Assembly: GCA_023250385.1 (NCBI GenBank)
Contig: JAHFAU010000016.1
Span: forward strand, 1 to 15,770
Reading direction: 5' to 3'
Origin: Anaerolineales bacterium
GTDB taxonomy: Bacteria; Chloroflexota; Anaerolineae; Anaerolineales; E44-bin32
DNA: 15,770 bases
Both the position numbers and the translations under genes were made by a program. How positions within the stretch are numbered: position 1 is the stretch's first letter; each line of letters opens with the position of its first letter. Below the pieces are notes generated by a model. That model saw only the letters and a list, made by a program, of their open reading frames with translations. It made no database searches and was not told the origin of the DNA. Shown one piece after another: positions 7,122 to 14,053 of this stretch.

Positions 7122-8060
7122 TTGATTCTCGTTACTGGCGGCGCCGGCTACATTGGCAGCCATCTAGTTCGCCGGTTGGCGGCGGCCGGCGAAAGCGTGC
7201 GGGCCTTGGTGCGTGATCGGGCCAAGGTGGAGCGCGAGGGCCGACTGCGGGAGCTGGATCTCGAGATCGTGGAGGGAGACGTGTGCGCCCCGGCCAGCCT
7301 CGTCTCCGTCATGGAGGGTGTGCGCACGGTCATCCACACGGTCGCGATCGCTATCGAGAAGGGCGGACTGCGATACGAGGAGACGAACTTCCACGGCACG
7401 GTGAATGTGGTGGATGCCGCCAAATCCGCCGGGATTCGACGCTTCATCCATCTGTCCCAACTGGGGGCTGACCCCAACCTGCCCTATCGTTTCTTGGCGT
7501 CCAAAGGACGGGCCCAGGCCTATGTAGCAGCCTCCGGCCTCGACTGGACCTCATTCCGCCCCTCCGTGGTGTGGGGACCGGAAGATGAGTTTGCCAATAC
7601 CTTTGCTCGGCTGGTCCCATTCACACCGCTGATCTTTCCGATCGTCGGCGACGAGACCTCCAGGTTCGAACCGGTGTGGGTTGAAGACCTCGCCACCAGC
7701 GTGTTGAAAGTGCTAGGGGATTCATCCACGTTCGGCCAGCAATACGAGCTGGGGGGACCAGAGGTGCTCACTTTGGAGCAGATCGAGCGTCGAACGCTGC
7801 AGGCGCTTGGGGCCCGCCGGCGCTTCGTTCGCTTCCCGCTTCCGCTGATCCGGCTGGTCGTGGCGCTGATAGAGCTGATCCTGCCCTCGCCGCCGGTAAC
7901 CCGCAGCCTGCTGGAGCTGCTCGCCATCCCCAACGTGACCGAGCGCAATAGCCTTTCCCGCTTCGTACCCCAGCCCAGGGCCTTCACGCCCGAGAACATT
8001 TCAGGATATGTGCGCCGATTCCGGCCGAGGGCCACCTTGGCCGGCTTTCTCGGCCGCTAG
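7122..8060 (+). CDS. NAD(P)-binding atypical SDR, NDUFA9-like
   Basis: A 312-residue protein with a Rossmann fold. The nucleotide-binding motif TGGAGYIGSHL is at 5-15, followed by VRALVRD (about 27-33) and GDV. Then come VIHTVAI, the NFHGTVNVVDAAKSAGIRRFIHLSQLGA block, and SFRPSVVWGPEDEF. These are typical of the NDUFA9-like (complex I assembly-related) group of atypical short-chain dehydrogenases, which often bind cofactor structurally. The usual YxxxK is not conserved: the nearest Tyr and Lys are six positions apart (YRFLASK). Catalytic activity is therefore doubtful and the substrate unknown. The C-terminal third has a hydrophobic stretch (PLPLIRLVVALIELILP) that could contact a membrane. 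The start is TTG at 7122, chosen because AAGGAG (7107-7112) lies nine bases upstream and the motif begins directly after it. Confidence 0.85.
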   Translation: MILVTGGAGYIGSHLVRRLAAAGESVRALVRDRAKVEREGRLRELDLEIVEGDVCAPASLVSVMEGVRTVIHTVAIAIEKGGLRYEETNFHGTVNVVDAAKSAGIRRFIHLSQLGADPNLPYRFLASKGRAQAYVAASGLDWTSFRPSVVWGPEDEFANTFARLVPFTPLIFPIVGDETSRFEPVWVEDLATSVLKVLGDSSTFGQQYELGGPEVLTLEQIERRTLQALGARRRFVRFPLPLIRLVVALIELILPSPPVTRSLLELLAIPNVTERNSLSRFVPQPRAFTPENISGYVRRFRPRATLAGFLGR

Positions 8061-8167
8061 TACTTCTGCTCTACTGTAAGGAATCTGATAACCAGGATGC
8101 CTCTTCACCAAGGTCCACGAAAGCTCCCCCATGTACAATGACCCCGAGACTGAAAAAGGACGGTGTC

Positions 8168-8572
8168 ATGAAGCTGAAAAAGGATCTCTTCGAGGCCGAA
8201 CCCCCCCGAACCGTGCTTGTGATTGACGATGAGCGAGGGTTCTGCGACGTAGTCTCGGTGATACTGCAAAGCCAGGGATATGAAGTGCAGCAGGCCTACG
8301 AAGCGAATGATGCCTTTGGACTGCTTACTCAGACCGTCCCCGACCTGATCCTTACCGATCTGATGATGCCCGAAATCGATGGCCTCAGTCTGATCAGGCG
8401 GCTTCGCGAAACGCCGAATTGGGCCCAAATCCCGGTGGTGATGATCAGCGCCCACTCAGAACCCGAGGTTCAAGCGTCCGCTAAGGAAGCCGGCGCGGAC
8501 GGCTTTATCGCCAAGCCGTTTTCGGCGAGCGAGCTGCGAGCCACGGTCCGATCCTATTTCGTGGAGAACTGA
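8168..8572 (+). CDS. single-domain response regulator (receiver only)
   Basis: 134 residues consisting almost entirely of a receiver domain after an Lys-rich start. The acidic pair is Asp20-Asp21 (VIDDE), the phosphoacceptor Asp64 (LTDLMMPEIDG), the switch Ser94 (MISAHS) and Lys116 (AKPF), all intact. There is no output domain, so it must act by protein contact, for example in a phosphorelay or on a motor or kinase. The start ATG 8168 is chosen because AAGGA (8156-8160) lies seven bases upstream. An in-frame ATG at 8138 overlaps a TACAAT -10-like box (8134-8139) and is unlikely. It follows the SDR gene by about 100 bases and is closed by a strong terminator. No histidine kinase is visible in the window. 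Confidence 0.9.
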   Translation: MKLKKDLFEAEPPRTVLVIDDERGFCDVVSVILQSQGYEVQQAYEANDAFGLLTQTVPDLILTDLMMPEIDGLSLIRRLRETPNWAQIPVVMISAHSEPEVQASAKEAGADGFIAKPFSASELRATVRSYFVEN

Positions 8573-8658
8573 ACCGATGACCCCTGCGATCACTTCCGCA
8601 ATAACTTTGGCGATCACCTAAGGCTCTCCCTTCCTAACTCGTACTGACCAGCTCACGG

Positions 8659-8694
8659 CGGCTCCTCGGCCATTCGAGGAGTCGTTCCTTTTTT
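8659..8694 (+). terminator. intrinsic terminator after the receiver gene
   Basis: CGGCTCCTCG (8659-8668) pairs with CGAGGAGTCG (8675-8684), a 10-bp stem with one G-U pair and a six-base loop. It is followed by a T-rich tract ending in six T (8685-8694). This separates the signalling genes from the membrane-protein and mevalonate genes. Confidence 0.85.
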
Positions 8695-8764
8695 GACTAG
8701 TCCTGCCGCTCGCGTTTAGGGCCCACAGAGCTGTGTTCCGCATCCACGCGGAGCTCCCGTCGAC

Positions 8765-8793
8765 TTGACCCAACTCCCCGGCCCCTTTACAAT
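8765..8793 (+). promoter_or_regulatory. sigma70-type promoter for the small membrane protein
   Basis: TTGACC (8765-8770) and TACAAT (8788-8793) each match the consensus at five of six bases, with the ideal 17-base spacer. They lie 27 bases before ATG 8821. Just upstream, 8728-8756 can fold as GAGCT/AGCTC around CCGC/GCGG, of unknown meaning. This is the best promoter in the window and may also feed the mevalonate genes. Confidence 0.75.
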
Positions 8794-8820
8794 CCGCCGT
8801 GCACTGCTCCGGAAGGGTCT

Positions 8821-9036
8821 ATGAGAACCCGACGCATCATTCTGTGGGTGATTTCGCTGGGCTTTGGCGTAGTCGGCACCGTCGGTACGATTCTGATCTT
8901 TGGTTCCGACTTCGATCGGTTTTGGACCAACTTCCTCTTCAAGGGAGACTTGCCGCTGCTGCTGCTGGTCGGATTTGGTAGTCTGGCATTCATCTGGCTC
9001 GACCTGATCCTCCAGACGCAGTACCTCAGGCGCTAG
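8821..9036 (+). CDS. small two-helix membrane protein of unknown function
   Basis: 71 residues with no recognised family. A basic start MRTRR leads into a first hydrophobic helix (about 6-28, IILWVISLGFGVVGTVGTIL). A loop GSDFDRFWTNFLFKGD follows, then a second helix (about 44-65, LPLLLLVGFGSLAFIWLDLI), ending in a polar QTQYLRR tail. Both ends are positively charged, so both termini probably lie in the cytoplasm. GGAAGG at 8811-8816 sits four bases before ATG 8821, and a strong promoter precedes it, so it is very likely expressed. It is 70 bases upstream of the HMG-CoA reductase gene with no terminator between, so co-transcription is possible. No function can be assigned. Confidence 0.7.
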   Translation: MRTRRIILWVISLGFGVVGTVGTILIFGSDFDRFWTNFLFKGDLPLLLLVGFGSLAFIWLDLILQTQYLRR

Positions 9037-9106
9037 TTCTCCAGTCGGTTTCCTGATAGTTTTTGCCAGCCGGCAGCCGATATAAGCAGTCGGAGCAGGA
9101 CCACCG

Positions 9107-10381
9107 ATGACAGACTCGCGTCTGGCGGGTTTCTACAATCTCGATCTGGCCCAACGGCAGGCGCTGCTCACCAAGGAGACCGGGCTCGACCTCGGACCGA
9201 TCTTCGGGGTCGGCGGCCTGAGCGCGGCCCAGGCGGCCGCCATGATCGAGAATGTGGTCGGGGTGTTCGGGCTGCCGCTCGGAATTGCCGCAAACTTCGT
9301 CATCAACGGCAAGGACGTCTTGATTCCCATGGCCATCGAAGAGGCTTCGGTCGTGGCCGGGGCTTCCCATGTTGCCAAGTTGGTCCGTGAGTCGGGTGGG
9401 TTTCGGGCGGAAGCCGACCCCTCCCATATGATCGGGCAGATCCAGCTGGTGGACCTGGTCGATCCGGCCGCCGCCGAGCGGGCGCTGCTGGCCGCGAAGA
9501 CCGAGATCTTGGCCGCGTGCGACGAGGTAAACCCGCGGCTGGTGGAACTGGGAGGCGGGGCCCGCGGGATGGAGCTGCGCCGACTCGAGCACTCCCCATT
9601 CGCGCCGATGCTGGTGGTTCACCTGATCTATGACACGGTCGATTCGATGGGCGCCAATTCGGTGAACACGGTGCTGGAGAGTGTTGCGCCGATGATCGAG
9701 GCGATCAGCGGCGGCCGGGCCCGCCTGCGGATTCTCTCGAACCTTGCTGACCGGAGGCTGGCCAGGGCGAGTTGTACGGTTCGCCCCGAAACCTTGCGCT
9801 TCGAGCAGTACGCCGGCACTCAGGTTCGGGATCGGATCGTCGAGGCCTGGGCCTTCGCTGCGGCAGACCCCTATCGGGCCGCCACTCATAACAAGGGAAT
9901 CATGAACGGGATCGACGCGGTGGTGATTGCCACCGGGAATGATTGGCGGGCCGTGGAAGCCGGGGCGCACGCCTATGCCGCCCGCCGCGGCCGCTACGAG
10001 CCGTTGAGCCGCTGGTCCACGGACGACCAAGGACAGTTGGTCGGCGAGCTGGAGCTACCGATTGCGATCGGGATCGTGGGGGGCGCCACCCGATCTCACC
10101 CGGTCGCACAGGCCAGTCTGGCGCTCATGCAGGTTCGGAGCGCCAGGCAGCTGGCCGAAATCGTGGCCGCGGTGGGGCTGGCTCAAAACCTGGCGGCATT
10201 GCGGGCGCTGGTCACCGAAGGGATTCAACGTGGACACATGGGACTGCACGCCCGTCAGCTGGCCATGTCGGCCGGCGCGAGTGGAGTGCAGATCGAGCAG
10301 ATCGCGCGGCGGATGGTGGAGGAGGGGGTCATCGCACTGGAGCGGGCTCAGGAGTTGATGCAAGCCGATTCGGAGGCCTGA
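9107..10381 (+). CDS. hydroxymethylglutaryl-CoA reductase, class II type
   Basis: Interconverts HMG-CoA and mevalonate with NAD(P)H; in this gene context it is probably the mevalonate-forming step. The 424 residues match the class II enzyme of Pseudomonas mevalonii (428). Motifs include ENVVGVFGLPLGIAANF (49-64), PMAIEEAS with catalytic Glu79, DSMGAN, THNKGIMNGIDAV with Lys263, ATGND with Asp279, and GHMGLHARQLA with His381. The spacing between Lys and Asp (16) and the His position agree with P. mevalonii Lys267, Asp283 and His381. The C-terminal small helical domain is present. AGGA (9097-9100) precedes ATG 9107 by six bases. A TATAAG box (9081-9086) upstream is a weak promoter candidate. 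The HMG-CoA synthase gene follows after 12 bases. Lack of the N-terminal membrane region is normal for bacterial enzymes. Confidence 0.95.
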   Translation: MTDSRLAGFYNLDLAQRQALLTKETGLDLGPIFGVGGLSAAQAAAMIENVVGVFGLPLGIAANFVINGKDVLIPMAIEEASVVAGASHVAKLVRESGGFRAEADPSHMIGQIQLVDLVDPAAAERALLAAKTEILAACDEVNPRLVELGGGARGMELRRLEHSPFAPMLVVHLIYDTVDSMGANSVNTVLESVAPMIEAISGGRARLRILSNLADRRLARASCTVRPETLRFEQYAGTQVRDRIVEAWAFAAADPYRAATHNKGIMNGIDAVVIATGNDWRAVEAGAHAYAARRGRYEPLSRWSTDDQGQLVGELELPIAIGIVGGATRSHPVAQASLALMQVRSARQLAEIVAAVGLAQNLAALRALVTEGIQRGHMGLHARQLAMSAGASGVQIEQIARRMVEEGVIALERAQELMQADSEA

Positions 10382-10393
10382 CAGGACAGGTGA

Positions 10394-11467
10394 GTGACGA
10401 TCATGCCTGAAAATCATCTAATGAAACCCAACCGGCCGGTTGGATTTGCCGGCTACGGCGCCTACATCCCGCAGTTCCGATTGCCGGCCAGCGAGGTCGC
10501 TCGAATCTGGACCGGCGGCCAGGGCGGCCTCCCGATCAAGGAAAAAGCAGTCGCCGGGTTGGATGAAGACGTCATCACCATGTCGATCGAGGCGGCCCGC
10601 AACGCGCTGGCCCGATCCGGGGTCCCTGCGTCCGAGATCCGGGCCGTCTGGGTCGGCTCGGAGTCACACCCCTACGCGGTCAAACCGACCTCGACCGTGG
10701 TAGCGGAGGCGATCGGGGCCACGCCGCACACCCAGGCTGCCGACTGGGAGTTCGCCTGCAAGGCCGGAACTGAAGCCATTCAGGCCGCGATCGGTTTTGT
10801 CGGTTCCGGAATGGCCGAATATGCCTTGGCCATCGGAATGGACACTGCTCAGGGCCGGCCGGGCGACGCGTTGGAATACACCGCCGGGGCCGGCGGCGCG
10901 GCATTTCTGCTTGGGCCGGCCGAGACAGCCCTCTGCACCATCGAAGGTTCTTATTCCTTCGCCACCGACACTCCCGATTTCTGGCGCCGGGCGAATGAGA
11001 CTTATCCGGAGCACGGTGAGCGCTTCACCGGCGAGCCGGCCTATTTCAAACACATCACGACCGCGGCCCAGTCCCTGATGGAGTCGACCGGGACGACCCC
11101 CGACGATTTCCGATATGTGGTCTTTCACCAGCCCAATACGAAATTCCCGTTGCGGGTGGGCAAGGACCTGGGCTTTCGGGAGGATCAGATCGAGACCGGT
11201 CTGCTGGTCCCGGAAATCGGAAACACGTACGCCGGCTCCGCGCTGGTCGGGCTGACCGCCATCCTTGACGTCGCCGAGGCGGGGGACCGGATTCTCATGG
11301 TGTCCTATGGTTCAGGGGCCGGCTCCGACGCCTTCAGTCTTCAGGCGACCGGGCTGCTCTCCGCTCGTCGCTCCGCAGCTCCCGATACGTTGAGTTATGT
11401 CCGCCGGCGGACTGAAATCGATTACGCCACCTACGCCCGTTTGCGTGGGAAGTTGGTCACGAAATGA
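10394..11467 (+). CDS. hydroxymethylglutaryl-CoA synthase, archaeal type
   Basis: Condenses acetyl-CoA with acetoacetyl-CoA to HMG-CoA. The 357 residues match archaeal rather than eukaryotic or Gram-positive enzymes. It opens with GFAGYGAYIPQFRLP, then GLDEDVITMSIEAARNAL carrying the likely general-base Glu. Nucleophile Cys122 lies in EFACKAGTEA, catalytic His245 in VVFHQPN, and the glycine-rich GSGAGSDAF near the end completes the thiolase fold. GTG 10394 is used as start; ATG 10403 and ATG 10421 are also in frame. The last fits the family's usual short N-terminus (MKPNRPVGFAGYG) but has no better Shine-Dalgarno sequence. The final TGA overlaps the ATG of the thiolase-like gene (ATGA, 11464-11467), a sign of translational coupling and equal synthesis of the two proteins. 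Confidence 0.95.
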   Translation: MTIMPENHLMKPNRPVGFAGYGAYIPQFRLPASEVARIWTGGQGGLPIKEKAVAGLDEDVITMSIEAARNALARSGVPASEIRAVWVGSESHPYAVKPTSTVVAEAIGATPHTQAADWEFACKAGTEAIQAAIGFVGSGMAEYALAIGMDTAQGRPGDALEYTAGAGGAAFLLGPAETALCTIEGSYSFATDTPDFWRRANETYPEHGERFTGEPAYFKHITTAAQSLMESTGTTPDDFRYVVFHQPNTKFPLRVGKDLGFREDQIETGLLVPEIGNTYAGSALVGLTAILDVAEAGDRILMVSYGSGAGSDAFSLQATGLLSARRSAAPDTLSYVRRRTEIDYATYARLRGKLVTK

Positions 11468-12696
11468 CGGAGCGCGCCGACTCCCGGTCGTCCCGCGGCC
11501 CGGGGCTGCCCGGGCAGCCAAATGGATGGTCGCCGGTCCTCGTCGCCGGGATTGGGATGACTCCGGTCGGCGAGCATTGGGATGTGTCGCTGCGCAACTT
11601 GGCGCTGGATGCGATCAGTGCCGCGCTGGAAGATGCGGGCGGCCTGCGCCCCGATGCGTTGTACGTAGCCAACATGCTGGCGCCGGCCCTCTCCGGGCAA
11701 TCCCACTTGGGGGCACTGCTGGCCGACTTCGCCGGGCTGCGAGGCATTGAGGCCACGACCGTAGAGGCGGCTGGAGCGTCGGGCGGGGTGGCCGCCCGCC
11801 AGGCCTACCTGGCGGTCGCTTCAGGCGCGGTGGAAGTGGCGCTGGTCCTCGGCGTGGAGAAAGTCACCGACAAGGACAGCGGACAGGTCGAGGCGGCCCT
11901 GGCGACGGCCAGCGACGCAGACTATGAAGCCATTCAAGGGGTGACCGCGGGCGCCCAGGCCGCGCTGCTGATGCGCCGCTATTTCCACGAGCACCGGGCC
12001 CCGCAGGACGCCTTGGCTGGATTCAGCCTGGTGGCTCATCAAAACGCGGTATCGAACCCAAACGCCATGTTTCGCAAGGCGATCAGTTTGGAGCAGTACT
12101 CCAACGCACCGATGGTCAGCGATCCGCTCAATACGTACGATGCCGCTCCGATGGCCGACGGCGCAGCGGCGCTTATCCTAGCCCGGGCCGCGACTCTCCT
12201 GCCTCCTGACGGGCGCCCAGCGGTCGAGATCGCCGGCTCGGCGGTTGCAACCGCAGCGATGGCAGTCCATGACCTGCCCGACCCGCTTGGCCTGCCGGCC
12301 GGGGCGGCCAGCGCTCAGGCTGCCCTGGAGCGGGCGGCAAGCCAAGTCGAGCAGGTCGATCTGTTCGAACTGCACGATCGGTTTTCGATCTTCGCGGCCC
12401 TCTCGCTGGAGGCGGCCGGGTTCGCCGAACGCGGCGCCGGATGGCTGCTGGCCAAGCAGGCGGAGATCGCGTTGGACGGCCGCATCCCAATCTGCACCTA
12501 CGGGGGCTCCAAGGCCCGCGGCGAGCCGGGGGCCGCGACCGGTATTTACCAATTGGCGGAGGCCGTATCGCAATTGCAGGGGCGGGCCGGAAAGAACCAG
12601 GTCGCGGGAGCTTCGATTGCACTGGTCCAATGCCTTGGCGGATCGGGCGCAACCGCCGCCACCCATGTGCTGCGGCGCATGGCAAATGGGACCTGA
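11464..12696 (+). CDS. thiolase-fold protein of the mevalonate cassette, lacking the canonical nucleophilic cysteine
   Basis: 410 residues, of the SCP2/archaeal thiolase type. The fold is complete: VAGIGMTPVG near the start, VEAAGASGG (100-108), the long SGAVEVALVLGVEKVTD strand-helix, ELHDRFSI with His304, GGSKARGEPGAATG, and ALVQCLGGSGATAATHVL with Cys390. Two normally catalytic positions differ: Gly104 (codon GGA, 11773-11775) stands where VEAACASGG would give the nucleophilic Cys, and Glu354 replaces the His of GHPxGATG. His304 of the HD motif remains. In archaea the adjacent protein is acetoacetyl-CoA thiolase, bound to HMG-CoA synthase through a DUF35 protein. Here the operon position suggests the same complex, but normal thiolase chemistry is doubtful. 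It may be structural, or use other residues. The N-terminus is about 20 residues longer than archaeal homologues. Start ATG 11464 overlaps the upstream stop. Confidence 0.85.
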   Translation: MTERADSRSSRGPGLPGQPNGWSPVLVAGIGMTPVGEHWDVSLRNLALDAISAALEDAGGLRPDALYVANMLAPALSGQSHLGALLADFAGLRGIEATTVEAAGASGGVAARQAYLAVASGAVEVALVLGVEKVTDKDSGQVEAALATASDADYEAIQGVTAGAQAALLMRRYFHEHRAPQDALAGFSLVAHQNAVSNPNAMFRKAISLEQYSNAPMVSDPLNTYDAAPMADGAAALILARAATLLPPDGRPAVEIAGSAVATAAMAVHDLPDPLGLPAGAASAQAALERAASQVEQVDLFELHDRFSIFAALSLEAAGFAERGAGWLLAKQAEIALDGRIPICTYGGSKARGEPGAATGIYQLAEAVSQLQGRAGKNQVAGASIALVQCLGGSGATAATHVLRRMANGT

Positions 12697-12732
12697 TAGT
12701 TTCTGATAGGCGCGGGAGAATAGATTGGCAGC

Positions 12733-13143
12733 ATGGAAACCTCCCGGCACTGGAGGCTCAGGCAGCAGCGTTACGCACTGGTCGGAGAGGTGTGCCCGAG
12801 CTGCGAATTGAAGATCTTTCCGCCACGGGACATCTGCCCGGATTGCGGGAACGAGGCGCGGACCATCTTCCAGTTCAGCGGGCGAGGGGAGGTGTATTCC
12901 CACACCACCGTCTATCAGGCACCGGCCGGTCACACTGAGAACTCTCCGTACCCGCTGGCCATCGTCCGTTTGGAAGAAGGCCCCCTGGTTACCGCTCAAC
13001 TGACCGATCTGGCCGACAAACCCGTCGAGATCGGGATGCCGGTCGAGATGGTCACCCGCAAACTGCGCTCTGACGGCGAACGGGGCATTTTGGTCTACGG
13101 ATACAAGTTCCGCCCGCGGCTCGCTCGGGCCGAACAAAGCTAG
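12733..13143 (+). CDS. DUF35 zinc-ribbon/OB-fold protein, partner of thiolase and HMG-CoA synthase
   Basis: 136 residues. The N-terminal zinc ribbon has Cys21, Cys24, Cys35 and Cys38 (CPSC...CPDCG). The rest forms an OB-fold: GEVYSHTTVY, PYPLAIVRLEEGPLVTAQL, then GMPVEMVTRKL and YGYKFRPRL. In the archaeon Methanothermococcus a DUF35 protein links acetoacetyl-CoA thiolase to HMG-CoA synthase and its CoA-binding site is shared, so intermediates pass directly. The gene order here makes the same role likely. ATG 12733 lies 36 bases after the thiolase-like stop and has no usable Shine-Dalgarno sequence. A GAGAAT box (12716-12721) could give a nearly leaderless message of its own. A strong terminator follows at 13168, ending the cassette. 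Confidence 0.9.
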   Translation: METSRHWRLRQQRYALVGEVCPSCELKIFPPRDICPDCGNEARTIFQFSGRGEVYSHTTVYQAPAGHTENSPYPLAIVRLEEGPLVTAQLTDLADKPVEIGMPVEMVTRKLRSDGERGILVYGYKFRPRLARAEQS

Positions 13144-13167
13144 GCCAGGCTCGATTTCAATTGCCAG

Positions 13168-13196
13168 CGGCCGCCTTCGAGGCGGCCGATTTGTTT
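13168..13196 (+). terminator. intrinsic terminator of the mevalonate cassette
   Basis: CGGCCGCC (13168-13175) and GGCGGCCG (13181-13188) form a perfect 8-bp stem around TTCGA, followed by ATTTGTTT (13189-13196). It lies 24 bases after the DUF35 gene stop. The 105 bases from here to the lipoprotein promoter at 13302 show nothing I can identify. Confidence 0.85.
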
Positions 13197-13301
13197 CCAG
13201 CCAGATTCTCAGGCGGCCAAGCCCCAAGCGCATGGATCACCGCTGAAGGTCAAAGCATTGTTGGCATCCTTCCGGCACGGCTCTTGCAGCCCACGCCTCG
13301 C

Positions 13302-13330
13302 TTGCACAGCCAATTCGCTTGTGCTAGGAT
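13302..13330 (+). promoter_or_regulatory. promoter of the LysM lipoprotein gene
   Basis: TTGCAC (13302-13307), a 17-base spacer, then TAGGAT (13325-13330) preceded by TG at 13322-13323, an extended -10. It lies 51 bases before ATG 13382. The -35 box is weak, but spacing and the TG element support the call. Confidence 0.6.
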
Positions 13331-13381
13331 GCCCGGCCGTTCCGACGAGACCGGCCGAAGGAACCCTCTCAGGAGGAGTAA

Positions 13382-13984
13382 ATGATTGCTACTCGATTCA
13401 TGGTCGCCAGCGCTTCACTGGCGCTGGTCGCCGCCTGTACCCGATCAGCTTCCACGCCACCCCCCGGGGAGGAGGTGGCCGCCCCGCAGGACAGTGAGCT
13501 GGCGACAATGGAAGCGGTTCGCTCCGCATTGCTTACGCAGACGGCCGAGGCCGGCGGGCCCGCCGAGCCGGCCACCCCAATCCCTACGGTTGCTCCAACC
13601 GGCACTCCCGTTGCCGCGCAAGTGACCGCGACCGAAGGGGCGGCGGAGTTTGTGCAATACACAGTCAAGGCCGGCGATTGGCTGTTCCAAATCGCGGAAA
13701 GCTTTGGGGTTGACCCGCAAGCCATCGTTGACCTGAACGGATTGACCGCCGAAGGCCAGGTGCAGCCCGGCCTGGTACTTAAGATCCCGCCCAGTTCAGG
13801 CATCCCGGCCACGCCGATCTCGGGCACCACCGTGGCAGGCGGGCGGATTCATGTCGTCAAGCCAGGCGAATGGATCTGGCAGATCGCCCGGATCTACGGT
13901 GTAGATCCCCAAGCGATCATCGATGCCAACAATCTCGCCAACCCGGGCCTGATCTTCCCGGGATTGGAACTCAAGATCCCGTAA
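13382..13984 (+). CDS. lipoprotein with two LysM domains
   Basis: 200 residues. The signal peptide MIATRFMVASASLALVAAC ends in a lipobox (VAAC, Cys19), so the mature protein should be lipid-anchored on the outer face of the membrane. Residues about 20-90 are a Pro/Thr/Ala-rich linker with repeated TP motifs. Two LysM domains follow at 92-136 (QYTVKAGDWLFQIAESFGVD...) and 156-200 (IHVVKPGEWIWQIARIYGVD...); both end in LKIP. LysM domains bind N-acetylglucosamine-containing glycans such as peptidoglycan, so the protein probably tethers the envelope to the wall. No enzymatic domain is present, unlike LysM hydrolases. AGGAGG (13371-13376) five bases before ATG 13382 fixes the start. Its promoter and terminator make it a single-gene unit. 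Confidence 0.9.
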   Translation: MIATRFMVASASLALVAACTRSASTPPPGEEVAAPQDSELATMEAVRSALLTQTAEAGGPAEPATPIPTVAPTGTPVAAQVTATEGAAEFVQYTVKAGDWLFQIAESFGVDPQAIVDLNGLTAEGQVQPGLVLKIPPSSGIPATPISGTTVAGGRIHVVKPGEWIWQIARIYGVDPQAIIDANNLANPGLIFPGLELKIP

Positions 13985-14009
13985 GCCGGCAAGCAAGCTG
14001 AGGAACCGA

Positions 14010-14042
14010 CGGGGCGGCCGAAATGGCCGCCCCGATTTCATT
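14010..14042 (+). terminator. intrinsic terminator after the LysM lipoprotein
   Basis: CGGGGCGGCC (14010-14019) and GGCCGCCCCG (14025-14034) form a perfect 10-bp stem with loop GAAAT, followed by ATTTCATT (14035-14042). It ends only 11 bases before the NUDIX start codon, so it also lies in that gene's leader. Confidence 0.85.
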
Positions 14043-14053
14043 AGGGGAACCAC

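Noticed and set aside
8138..8167. Earlier in-frame ATG for the receiver protein
   Set aside because: It has no ribosome site and overlaps a TACAAT box, whereas ATG 8168 has AAGGA seven bases upstream.
8586..8617. GCGATCAC repeated twice, 24 bases apart, after the receiver gene
   Set aside because: Only eight bases long, and no further copies or symmetry that would suggest a functional site or CRISPR-like array.
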